From positions 244,159 through 308,158 of the forward strand of contig LSYV01000039.1 of NCBI GenBank assembly GCA_001584585.1: a DNA stretch of 64,000 bases, read 5' to 3'. Shown piece by piece: positions 21,801 to 33,145 of the stretch. The DNA comes from Gonium pectorale (taxonomy: Eukaryota; Chlorophyta; Chlorophyceae; Chlamydomonadales; Volvocaceae). The notes under the pieces are model-generated. The model was given only the letters and a program-made list of their open reading frames with translations, had not been told where the DNA came from and did not search any database. The stretch's first letter is position 1; the number at the start of each line of letters is the position of its first letter. The position numbers and the translations under genes were made by a program.

Positions 21801-24800
21801 AGCGCAACCGCCAGTGACACGCCGCCGCCGTGGCCGCCCCCGCTGCCGGGATGGCCCGGCGCGGCGCCGTGGCCCGCGTTCTGCGGCTTCCAGGCTGCCA
21901 TGGCCTGCTCGCGGATCTGCAGGTGTTCCTCCAGCTTGTGCTGAGCCACTGCGGGTCCGGGTTCGGGGTGCGGAGAGTCATTGGACGAACGGCGGGAAAC
22001 GTATGCGAAAGCGCATTAGGGCAAGCGTCTGCCATGCCCGCAGCAATCCAGTGTTCAAGGGCGCTCAGCACTACTACTCGTAAGCTGAGACCAGTTTGTA
22101 AGCAAGGCAAGGGCAAGAGCGCATCATGCACAGCTCAACCATTGTAGGCCATTGTCGCAAAGCGTAGGGCCGCACCGCCTTCTCTTCAGCGGGCCGTAGC
22201 CACACGCTCCCCCGCCAGCGCACCTGTGTACGCAAACTGCGAGGTGGACAGGCGGATGATCTGCGCGGCCGTGAGGCCGGTCCACTCCATGTTGTCATTC
22301 TGGCGCGTCAGGCCCGGCCGCGTGCGCAGAGTGGGCACGCTGCGCACCCGCACCAGCGCCACCGCCGCAAACACCTCCTGGATGCGCTCCAACGTCAGCT
22401 GCGCCGCAACAGAGGCATCACATGTCACAAGGCCGCATGTCGGAGGGCGTCGGGTTGGACGGGTTTCATAAATAGCAACACCTGCAAAGGGAGAGCGTCC
22501 CACCGGAGCGTACTCGTGCAGCCCGAGCGGCGCCGCTGCTGGCCTCGTCTGATACCCCTTTCCTACAACACCCTCATCTGCCATCTCCCTTCCAACCTCC
22601 TGACCCGTGCGCCTTTACCACCCTCACCGTCTTGTCCGCCATGTCGGTGTCGCGTATGAGCTGCGTGAACTGATAGATGTTGATGCCCAGCGTCTGAGCC
22701 AGCGGGTCGATGGTACAGTACAGGCTGAAGGCACGGTCGACCTGCGGGGGCGGGGCAAGTGCCGGAAGAGAGGCGGGGCTTGACGCGCGGGGCAGCGGGC
22801 ACGCGGAAGGTGCGGGTGCAAACGCCGGCAGCTGCGAGGGTGTGGGCGCCCGTAGGACACGGCATGGTGCCGTGTGCGCCATTGCAGGCGTAGCAAGCCG
22901 CTTGGTGGTAAAGGGGTGGTTTGAGGGAATGGCAGGAGGTCCTACAGGAAACCCCTGCGTCGTTCAGCGGAGTGCGCCACGGCCCAAGGTACAGATCCGC
23001 CACCACCAAAGCAGGCCTTGCGCCGCGCCTCACCTGTCTCTGCAGCTCCACGTCGTTGTGCTTGACGCGGTTAAACTTCCAGGGGTACAGGATCTTCTCG
23101 CGCCACAAACCCATGGCCTCCAGCGCTGTGGGCCAACAAGGGCAGGTGACCCCGGCTGCGTTAAGCCAATGCCCGAGCAGACTGAGCGAGGCTGCAGCTT
23201 ACTCAAGCGCGTTCCTGAGCCCTGCACCTGCTCCATGAACCTATCCATCCTCTCCACGTTTCACCTGCCCACCTTGGCGACACGCCAAAGCGAGCAAGCA
23301 CTACCCTCACTCGCTTCTTTCAAGTCCCTGCCGCCTCATCTCCGCCGCCCCTCTCATGACCACCGGCCGCCCGAGTCCCACCCCGCCATTCCGGCGCCCT
23401 GGGCTCACCCTGCGGCAGGTGCTGCAGCGTGTCCCCCAGGCTGGGCAGCAGCTGCACGCTGTGCATGACCGCCCCCGTCGGCGCCTGCGTGGCGGCCTTG
23501 AGCGACAAGCAGGCGGCCAGCACCTCCACGAATTGCGGGTAGCTGACGGCCGAGGTAAGGATGTAGTCGGGCTGCATGTTGACGGGCTTCTCCACACGGA
23601 CCTGTTGGGGGGTTGCAGGCGGCGCCTCATATGCCAGACGGATTGTGGCCCCGTGACGCTAGGGAACCGATAGGCGCGGTGATCTCCTAGTTTCTGCAAG
23701 ATCCAGCCCCAGACGGTGAGCCGATACGCATTGCAACTACGGGGTGTACCGTTGTGAGCTCATACTCCACATCAAAAGTGGCCCATGTCCCTCACCAGGT
23801 ACTGGCCCATGAGGTGCGCCAGCACGTAGGCCAGCAGCCGGTCCCGCTTGGCGTGCTCCAGAGCCACCTGCTCCTCGCTGGTCAGCTGGTTGCGCAGTGC
23901 CTTGCGCGTGGTGGCGAAGTAGACGCCCAGGATGTCGAAGTCGTATACCACACCAGCAATCTGCCGCACTCACGCGGTGTAATTGCAGGGGAGGCACGCA
24001 CGCTTCAGATTTGTTTCGCCACCACGGATGCTGCCGCATGGCAAACGCGTGGTCAGTGACAATTACCGACGCAAACACGTACTGGCCGCAACACACCGGC
24101 AAGACCAGCACTGCATGCCCCTCCCTGCTTCGCACGTCCCCGGCCCCGCCGTCCCTCACCCCACCCAGGCAACTCCCGGTCGGTCTCACCGTCTCCAGCC
24201 CCAGCAGATTCACAGCGTTGGGCAGCTGCCACATGTTGATCGAGTCGCTCCTCTGCCAGAGCGTGGGCGAGATGCCTACCCCGCCCACCGCGGCGCGCCG
24301 CTCCTTCAGCACCTCGGCCGGCCACCACCAGGGCACCTGATCTGCCACCGCCAGGCGGTCCAGGTAGTACTCGGCGGTCTGCGGGGGATGGGGCACGCGG
24401 CATCGGAGACGAGGGGTCAGGAGGGAATTAGGGTAGGGGAGGGCCTTGGCGCTGTGGTCCAGGCACATACTTATAGGTATGGTACAAAAGAGCCGGGGGC
24501 ATGGGGCACGAGCGATGCAATAGGGCTTTGAATGGCAGGATGGCCACAGCACGGCGGCGGGTGCCTCGATGAGGATGGGACCGAGGAGGAGGGCCCTGAG
24601 AACGCCGCGCAACCCGAGCAGACGAGAGTGAATGCCGGTACCGTTCGCGTAGCCGGAACACGCGTCGGTCGGGTAGGCGGGCGGGGCCCGGTGCCGCCCC
24701 ACCCCGTGCCGCCCCGCCCCGCCCCGCCCCGCCCCGCCCCCGCACCTTGTGCATGTGCGTGATAAGGCGGCTGAGTATCTTGGGCATGAGCCCCGACTGC

Positions 24801-27800
24801 CGGACGAACTGCGCCAGCCGCAGCAGCGGCACCGTGAAAGGCTGCTCCCCCTGCGCCAGGCCCAGACGCATGTCCTGCGGCGAGGGGACGGGGAGCGAGG
24901 GGCGGGGCGGGAAGGATAAGAAAGTGCGGGGGCACATCGCTGTTAACATTGACGTCCGCGCGGGAAGCACTACAGCGCGTGGAGGCATAGGGTGCCCGGC
25001 AGCCGGTTTTTGGCAGGCGTGCTTGTGTGCTTGCATGCGCGCCTGCTTGTGTGCCTGCTTGTCGGCACGCCGGCCCTCACCTGCATTCCCAGGTGCAGGT
25101 CCTGCGGCGCCGAGTGCTCGGAGGAGAGATAAATATAGACCTGGTGCAGCATCAGGCTGTTGGGACCGCCGTCCAGCGCGCGGAGCATCTCCGTACGGAC
25201 AACCTGCAGTCCGCGGGAGAGGTCCGCGGCCGGTGCAAGGAGTGAGCATGGGAGGCGCTGTGGCAGCTGCAGGACTATGGGCATAGACGGTACAAGCAGG
25301 GCCCACAGGCGGTGCGCTTACGGCAACTCAGACGCGGGCCTGGAGCGACAGAACGCAAAAGACACTGATCTGCAAGTCTGGAAGCTCCTCGGTTCTGCAG
25401 GCGGCGCCCGCTCCCTGCGCACCTGCCCGAGTACCCACGGCAGCGGCTCCTTGCAGGTGGTTCGACGCAGATGGACAAAGTGCTTGGCTGCCAGTTGCTG
25501 CAGCAGCGCCGGCACCGGCAGGTTGGCCTTGCTGTTGGAAGCCACCTGCCGGTTCTGCATCAGCCCCAGCAGCAGGTCCAGAACCTCCTCGTCCTGGAGC
25601 CGCTCGTCGGGGCCTGGGTTATGCGGGGCCGAGGGGGTTTGTGGAGAACGGTGTGGATATCAATGGGCTGAAGGCTAGCAGCATTCGTCCCCCACCTCGC
25701 CAGGGACATGGGGGAGGGAGATATGTGTGGGCATGTGCGACAGAGGGAGTGTGCAGATAGGGCCATGTGGAGGACTGGAGTTCCTGGAAGAAGTTGAACG
25801 AAACCCTGCGTACAGTACCTTTAAACAACGCACACACTTCATCGCGGTGATGTGTCCCGCGCAGCTGCCGTCGTTGGCGGGACATGCTCCGCCACGAATA
25901 CATTCAACGCAACAGCTCGACACGATCCGAAATCCGCCCCACGTCCCCTCCTACCGATACTCCCGGAACTAAGAGTTCCCAGCCATGCACAGCCCCAACC
26001 CTTTGTTGCCCGCTCGCACAGCCCACCGGAAGACTCGTCACGATCGCGCTGCGGCAAGTAGCTCCGCATGTCCACAACCCGCAGGCTAGGGGGCGTGCCG
26101 GGCGTCCGGACCAGCCGCTCGGGTGTGCTCGAGTTGCTCCCGTGAGGAGCGGCAGCCGCAGCAATCGGCAACTTGGCCGGGGGGCCGGTGGTGCTGCCTG
26201 GCACTCCGCCGCCCGTGGACATGCCCACCGAGCTAACCCGCGCCAATGAGTCCTCAGGTAAGAGTGAGAGCGACAGCTCCAGGGACCCCATGGCCATTCC
26301 CTGGCCACCGGGGATGCTCCCGGAGGCCTGCGCGGCCTGCGGCCCCGCGCCCTGCCGAGGCGGCAAAGCAAGGGGCCCCACGCCAGTGCCCCTGCTGGCA
26401 GCTCCGCCGGACTTCACGTTGCGTGGCGAGTTGCCCGGGCCGCCGTTTTGCGCGCCCGAGGTCGGTGCTCCGAAGCCCACGCGGCCGCCGGGGCGGCCCT
26501 CGGGTTCTGGGGGCGCCACGGGCTTGCGGAACACCGGCTCCGGCGGTAGCGGGTGTAGGCGGACCGACAGCATGTTGATGGGGCCAGTCGGGTTGTTGGA
26601 GCCGGGCCCGGCTGCAGGTGAGAGTGGTGGGGCGAACTGGTCAGCACTGAGGTACATGGGTAGGTTCAAGGCAGGGGATACACATGATACCCGATCGCCA
26701 TGGCGGTGTGGATCGTTTGCCGCGTGGAGTGTCCCGTGTCCCCGTCGGTCCGCGACGGCGCTCGCCAGGGCCTTGGGTCTTCGGGCCCCGCCTCACCCTG
26801 CATCTCGGCAGCGTGCTGCAGGCTGGGCGGTATGCGCGCCTGCTTGTTGGTGACCTGCACCCGGTACAGCTCGATGACGTCGTTGTACTCGCTGATGTTG
26901 TCAATCAGGCCGGCTTGCCTGGGTCGGGGCGCGGGGTCCACAGGGGTGCGGGGCTCGTTAGCGGTACGAGAGGAGCCAAAAGACCAAGGCGGCACAATCC
27001 AAGATGATTACTTCATGAGGGCGGTTGCCACGTGCAATGCAAATGATGCAGTAAAGGCATACGTGTCATGCTAGTCTGGGAAACACCAGGGGGCAAGAAA
27101 AGTCCCTGGTCATCATGCAACGCGGCAGTGTCCTGAAACCCGAGCTTAGGCTGGAGGACCAGGCTGGGCATCCAGGCCTGGCGTCCATACACTTATCGGA
27201 CATGAGGGTGACAGAAAAACTGGATGCCTCGCCGCGCTGGTCGCTTCCGCTACCTGCAGAACACCAACAGCATGTCCAGCGACGCCAGCTCGTCCCGTGG
27301 GTCGGCCGGGCGCTCGTCCAGGTTGACATACGGGTACGGGCTGAAGGCGGGCTCTTGCTGCTCTTTCTGCTGGTCCCGCTGCCCAGCGCGGCCCAGCGCG
27401 TAGAGGCTGCGAATGCTCCGCGCGCTCGAAGGTCGCCTGCCACAGGGCAAGAACCAATTCGGTACGGATGATCAACAACCCGGATCTAGGAGTGAGAGCT
27501 CGTCCGTGCTGGACGGCAACAGCGCAACATGCATGCTTCAACCCCTCGTGCTTGCGTCGCTGCCCTGCCTTCACGCGCTGCCCCCCCCCTCCCCCACCTG
27601 TCAAACGAGCGGGCCCGCACGCGGCCCGGCGACCCCGCCGCCAGCCGCGCTTGCATGATGCGCCGCTGCGCGTGCCAGTGCCGCGCGTACTGGCGCAGGA
27701 TGAGCATCAGTGCGTGACGCGTCTCGTCCAGCGTCGTGTTGTACCTAATGGGCGGGAGGAGCGGCGGGACTGAGTACCGGGGCCAGGGCTACGCACTTCA

Positions 27801-30800
27801 AGAATGTTGTACGAGGCGCCATAAGAGAGCCAAGTGCCTGAGCGTGCGATATGGTGCGTCACGTCATTGTGCAGCCACATGCTTGATCCCCAAGCATTTG
27901 AGACTTTCAATACTGGAGGGCACACAGAAGTCCATTAGTACAGTTTTCGCAGTAGGCATACGCGGCGCTGGGCCGCCCAACAATCAGGGGGCGTGAAACT
28001 CACTTGGTGTGGCTGCACAGGCAAATGGTGTGGCCTTCCCCACACGCCACCAGAGCCACAGTCTCCTCCCCGCTGAAGGGCCCGCCACCCCAGTTGGCGC
28101 TGCTCTGCCCAGCCGGCGATCCCGCCCGCGGCCCGCCCCCTGGCGTCCGGGGCGGGCTGGCGCTGCGAGACGCCGCCATCAGCGCCTCCGCGGGCAGGTG
28201 CGGACTGCGCACGCCGCTCGGGGACCCCGCGCTGCTGCCCGGCTTGTTCAAGGGCACGGTACGGCGGCGCTGCAGCCCGGCATTCTTAGTCCGAATGGAC
28301 AGGTGGACCTTCCCGTTGAAGGTGCTCAAGCGCACCAGCACGCCTTCCTCCGGCTCCGTGTCCACACCACCGCTGAGGCTGACGGCGCCCCAGACCGAGG
28401 AGTGGGCCCCGGCCAGGATGTCGGTTGTGCTGGGGCTGAAACCTCCCGTGGGCATGCCGCCTAGGCCGTCCGAAGGGCGCATGGAGTCGCGGGAGCTGAA
28501 GAGACGGAAGGCGGTCAGGCGGTTGTGCGGGCCAGAGAGGCCCTCCGAGTCATGCGTCACGAGGCGCGGGTCAAGTGGCGGCGGGGGAGGCGGCGGCACG
28601 GTGCCGTCGCCGGTGTCACCCCGCAGGTGGATGGGCAGGAAGTCCTCCAGGCCGGGCGGCTGCACCGTCAACCTGCGGACGTGGACGCAACGGGGGCCGC
28701 GCTTGTGATGGCATGGCAAGGAGCGGTAAGGAAGCGTGGTAGCGGTGGCGGAAAAGTGGTGCCGTCCGTTGGGGGGGGATTGCATGGCGTGGACGGTACA
28801 AAGGACCTTCGACCAAACCACACACTGCCCACGATGCAGAGACGCGTGGAGCCGCTGCCGCCGTTACAGGACCATTCAAGCCGTGTATGCACTCCAGGCA
28901 CACTCTTTGTGTCCAGGAAGTCCAGTAGGGTCAGCGTCACCGCCACCCGGAGCTAAGGCCACCGCAAGGCGCAGCTCTGGCCGCCAGTTTGGGCCCCCCC
29001 TGCCCCGCCGCACCTGGAGGCGGCGTACTGCATGGCGGGCGGCAGCAGGTCGTCGTCGCCCCACCAGTACATGCGCTGGTGGGCCGTCACCGCAACGGCG
29101 TGCCGGGCACCCAGCGACACGGTCCGGAAGCGGTGCGGGCCCAGCCAGTTGACCCTGCGCTCGAACATTGGGTGAATGGGGCCGAGCGGGAATGGGGCAT
29201 ATCGGAGACCAGGAAGTGGGGGAGGTATGATGCTTTGATGTGCAGTATCCTGGAATGGGGCCTGCTTATGCCTGGGGATCATGTACATCCCTGCGGCTGC
29301 TCTTTGTCCGCCCGCTGCGATGCGTTTTGCATCACCACGCTGCGTGGCAGTCCTTCTTACCGGTATGGGCAAGACACGCACCTGTGGATGACCGGCATTG
29401 CTGCGCTGCGCGGCGTCATGGACGTGCACGACGGCCCCCCGCCGCGGTTGCGCTGCACCCAGGGGTTCAGGTACGGGTCGCTTCCCCACAAGTACAAGTG
29501 CCCCTCCTTGGAGATGGCCGCCGAGACCGCCGCCGCTGCCACGGCCGTGCAGGCCGGGAGCCCCGGCACGCACACCGGCTCGGGTTGGTCGTTGAAGTCG
29601 GGCAGCCCGAGAGACTGGACGCTGTTGCTGCCCCACGCCCACACGGTGCCGTTCGTGGCCAGGGCCAGGGTGTGGCGGAAGCCGCACGCCACGGTCCGCA
29701 TCTTGATGCCCTCTGGCAACGGCACGGGCGTGGGCGGGTGCGTCAGGCCCCGTTTGGCATCGTCGTGGAGGCTGTCCGGGTTGATGCCCGCGTACGCGAG
29801 CATGGCTGCGGTCGTGGGGAGGGGGTCGCGTTCGAAGGCCGTGGCCTCGAAAGTGCCGCGGCGAGGGCTTGCGGCGGGGCTGGCCGTGGCGGCCGCCAGT
29901 GCCGCCGCGGCCGCGGCAGCACCGATGCCTAGGCGGCCGTGGCGATTGCTGCCCCACGCCCACACGATGCCCGTGGCGGTGACGGCGGCGCTGTGCTGCA
30001 GACCTGCGGTTCAAGGGCCGGGTCCGTGAAAGGACCGGGATAACTTACTGTCAATGCAAACTGGGAGCTTCATTCAACAGAGAGGGCTGCCCACAAGTTT
30101 GCACTCCGCGACCATCCGGGACTTGCCCTGCACACCCATTTCACCCAGCCACACAAATCTTCCGTCCCCTCCACGACCTCCGTGACGCACGCCTGCCCCC
30201 TCACAGCGCACCTGCAGACAGGCTCACAACCTCGACGCCCTCGAACTCCGGGATGCGCACCGGGGACGGCACGCGCACTGCCGGAGCGCCCGGCCGGCCC
30301 GTAGCCTGGCCGGAGGCGTTGTCGCCCCATCCCATTACGCTGCCGCCGTCCAGGGCCGCCAGGGTGTGCAGCGCGCCGCACGCGACCGTCCGCACCGGCA
30401 CCCCCAGCCACAGCCGGTACACATTCAGCTGCTCGTTCACGACCGTCACACGGGGTCGGCTGGGGTTAGCGCCAGAGGCCACCCCGCCGCTGGTGGTGGT
30501 GCCGCCGCTGGTGGAGCCCCCGGGCGCCGCCACCGCGCGAGGGGACGGCTGCAGCGGGGCGTCATCAGATGCCGCAGCGGCCGCAGCCGCCGCGGCGGCT
30601 GCGGCAGCGACCGCAGCCGTCGCGGCGCCCGGGAGGGCCATCCCAGCCGTGGTCGCGGCGGCGGCGAGCGCCAGTGCCTTGCCATCTGCTACCGCGGCGG
30701 AATCCATCATCGCCAACTTTACCTCGCTCTGAGGCGCCGTATGAACCTCCGGCATGGGGAACAGCTGGATCGGCCCGGGCCGTTCGTATACCTTGCCCGC

Positions 30801-32793
30801 TCCGCTCCCTCGACGCTTTGCACCGTCCACGCCGACGGGAACACCGGGGCCGTCGGCGATGACCATGCCGCTCTCCGTGTCCCCGCCGCTCTCCGTGTCC
30901 AGCTTGTTGTGCTTTGGCTGGGGCGCGCTGGAGGCGATGATGCCTTCCAACAGGCTGGCGGGCAGGTGTCCGTGCAGGTCGTCGAGGGAGGCCTCCACGG
31001 GCAGCTGCACCTCGTGGGGCATGGTGTGGCAGGCCACGTGCTGCGCGTGCAGCCAGCCGCGCCCCAGCTGCCCGCGCGAGTCGGAGCCCCACACGTACAG
31101 GTTGCCGTCCGAGGCCACGGCAGCGCCATGGTGGGCACCTGCGGTCGGCGGGGTTTGATGCGGGGAGGGCGCTAAGGGAAAGGGCAACAGGAAAGCACCA
31201 GACACACATACCCCCAGCGCACAGCCCTAGTGGTAAAGACCTGATCTTCCCACTGCACAGCATCACCACATCCCACCGGCAGCCCGCACCTGCGGCTGCA
31301 TGACGGAACACTACGCCGTTCAGGAGCGGCAACGGCTGCGGGCTGGTATAGGTTGTCCCCGTCTCCCCCGCCAGCCCTGGCAGGTTCGCAAGGCTGCCGT
31401 GCGCCAGCAGGTACCCGGCCGCTGACGCCGCCGCCACGGCGGCGGCGTTGGTTATGGCTGCCGTCCCAAACGTCCAGGCGCGCTGCTGCCAGCAGCCGCC
31501 CTCCAGCACCTTCCACAGGTCCATGCACCACAGCTCCTGGCTAAACCGGACATCACCCAGGACCCCGGGGGCATAGGTGATTACATCGAAGATAGCTGCG
31601 GGGTCGGGCGCGTGGCGCGGCCTGGAGGGGCTGAGGTTGACGCGCGGCATGGCGCCCCCCTGCTGGCTGGGGGGTCGCATGGCGTTGGGTCCCTTACCAG
31701 GGCTGCCTCCCCGCCTGGACGGGCTGCCCCTGCGCCCGGCACTACCCATCCGGCCGGGGCTGCCGAGTTTTCCTGGGCTGCCCATTCGGCTGGGGCTCCC
31801 GCGCCCGCGGAAGGGCCGGATGGGGCTGGCGGGCTTGCTACCGGAGCCGGAGCCGGAGCCACGGCCGCCCAGCGGCACGGAGATGGGGAAGGGGAGGCCT
31901 CCCGTGCGGGAGGCGCGCATGGAGGTGCCTCCCACGCCGCCGAGCAGCTTTGACAGGCGCGAGGGCGACATGTTGAAGAGGCTGGCGGTGGGCGCACTAC
32001 CGCCACCGCGAGTGGGGAACACGTCGTCAATGGTGGCGGCGGCGGCAACCCCATGAGTGGCATCGGGTGGCAGCTGCAGCGGCTTCAACTGCTGCGGTCG
32101 TGCTGTCGGGCCTGGATCTGGGCTCGGAGCCAAGGGCGAGTTGAATGACGGTACAGCCGCCGACGCCTCCGGTTGCTCAATGGCTGCCGCCGGATCACTG
32201 GGCGCAACCTCGGGATCGAGTGAGCTGCGCACCTCTGCCCCCGCAGCCACCGTCGGCAAAATGGGTGGGAGGGAGAGCTGGTCGTCCGAGCCTCTGTTGG
32301 CCTTGTTTGACTGCGTCCGCATGAGGTCTGGGCTGCGAGGCCTGCGAGGAGGTATAGGGGCGCCCGCCGGGTAGGGAGGGTGCACCGCAAGTGGCTCAAT
32401 GTCGGCTGGGCGCCCTGTGGCCCGCACTGTGCGCGGCTGGCCCGCCTTCAGGCTCGACTTGAGCCCGGGAGGGGCCGGAGGCGTGCCGCTGCTGCGGTGC
32501 TGTGGGGCCGCACCGGGCGGCGGTGTCCTCCGCCCCGGCAGGCGCGGGTTGCCATCCTGAGGGCTCTGCGGCGAGAAACTCTCCCTCCGCGGAACCCCCG
32601 CTCCCGCCGAGGCGTGCTCCACTGCGGCCGCGCCATCCCCGCTTCCGGTTGTGGCACGAGTATGAGCAAGGCGCGGGGCCAGGCCGCTGTGAAGAACGGC
32701 CTGGACCCCCGCACCTGACCTATGCCCCGAGTCTTTGTCCGGCGGTTCCGGGCTCGGCGAGGCGCTGGCCGGGTCGAGCTTGCGCCTTAACAT
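12842..32793 (-). CDS. Giant multidomain protein: RCC1-like propeller, helical repeats, TPRs (>3,600 aa)
   Basis: Minus-strand exons: 32793-31290, 31138-30212, 30003-29382, 29154-29014, 28672-28004, 27744-27598, 27436-27254, 26918-26797, 26611-26027, 25613-25423, 25203-25081, 24874-24746, 24378-24190, 23960-23796, 23601-23409, 23125-23034, 22741-22628, 22398-22224, 21948-21686, 21508-20879, 20644-20170, 19947-19722, 19329-19232, 18890-18695, 18370-18292, 18090-17832 (or 17720), 17607 (or 17585)-17480, 17261-17175, 16818-16673, 16421-16226, 16063-15864, 15655-15457, 15090-~14578, gap, 13791-12842. Splice phases agree at every junction listed. Residues ~1-480 are basic Ser/Pro-rich. Residues ~490-1290 hold RCC1-type blades (VASDGNLYVWGSDSRGQLG, GIVWAWGSNRHGRLG, GTVWAWGSNSVQSLG). 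The middle has helical segments with recurring YPQF[VE] motifs resembling degenerate EF-hand helices (YPQFVEVLAACLSLK, LTREQFSEVIQRLAVQKYP, FVQFLQLCQDR, GYPQFVDAVCLTG). The C-terminal third has TPRs (HNLACCLDRLGKTHMALRLL). Function unknown; a scaffold role is inferred. Confidence 0.7.
13792..14573. other. Assembly gap (782 N) in last part of giant gene
   Basis: The reading frame on the two sides of the gap differs, so the gap probably hides at least one intron. A donor-like CTGCGA|GTGC sits just before it on the minus strand, which would end an exon at 14578 in phase 0. Confidence 0.9.
14578..16063 (-). other. TPR region of the giant protein
   Basis: Exons 31-33 encode consecutive TPR-like helix pairs: LLARAAELHNRGDCPAALAE, YLCLARASVLLSCGRDASAM, VRGHLLYHAGHLQAAFEHLV, and the kinesin-light-chain-like HVDTALAHHNLACCLDRLGK with a following AAETFRVVLGSCHPRT. 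TPRs bind partner peptides. Confidence 0.7.
24661..24745. repeat. GCCCC-rich low-complexity repeat in intron 12 of the giant gene
   Basis: Several perfect GCCCC units in tandem (about 24711-24741) follow imperfect GC-rich units. On the minus (transcribed) strand this is a GGGGC repeat with G-quadruplex potential. It ends immediately next to the donor CACAAG|GTGCGG of exon 12. Confidence 0.8.
28004..31290 (-). other. RCC1-like beta-propeller region of the giant protein
   Basis: Exons 2-5 and the end of exon 1 encode at least six RCC1-like blade signatures: GAHHGAAVASDGNLYVWGSD, CGALHTLAALDGGSVMGWGD, LQHSAAVTATGIVWAWGS, CGFRHTLALATNGTVWAWGS, AAISKEGHLYLWGSDP and GARHAVAVTAHQRMYWWGDD. A last strand, CGEGHTICLCSH, ends exon 5. 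Long low-complexity loops interrupt the propeller; an Ala/Gly-rich insertion of about 100 residues lies in exon 2. RCC1 folds act as guanine-nucleotide exchange factors or as protein-binding platforms. The inserted loops make plain Ran-GEF activity unlikely (inference). Confidence 0.75.
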
Positions 32794-33145
32794 GGCGCGA
32801 CGCTCTCAAGGGCTGCACCGCGACCTCTCCTTATATCTAGCTTCATTGTAAGTGACTCTAGGTTGTTTTACAATTGCTGAGCACAACCGGTCCCGAAACA
32901 ACAGTAGGCGTCGCAGTGAAAACGCGCAACGGTTGCCTCAAAGTATGAAGGTGATATAGTCCGGTAATGCTTGCGTAATCAGAAAAGGGTTATTGCCTAC
33001 ATTGCCCCTTCGAACAAGTTGGTGAACGGCAAGCTCGTTACTCGCCGCTGAATGTTCCCATGTGCACTTTTTACATGCAACTTTGCAATAAATCGAAACA
33101 ATAACGTAGTGGGTTGGGCAGGTGGTTCTAGTTTTTAGAGGCACC
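32794..33145. promoter_or_regulatory. Divergent promoter, giant gene / CX2C protein gene
   Basis: A 352-bp, comparatively AT-richer interval between start codons at 32793 (-) and 33146 (+). No named element is assigned. Confidence 0.55.

Noticed and set aside
30253..32374. Several long + strand open frames opposite the RCC1 exons
   Set aside because: They are antisense shadows in very GC-rich coding DNA; the minus strand carries clear RCC1 motifs and phase-consistent introns.
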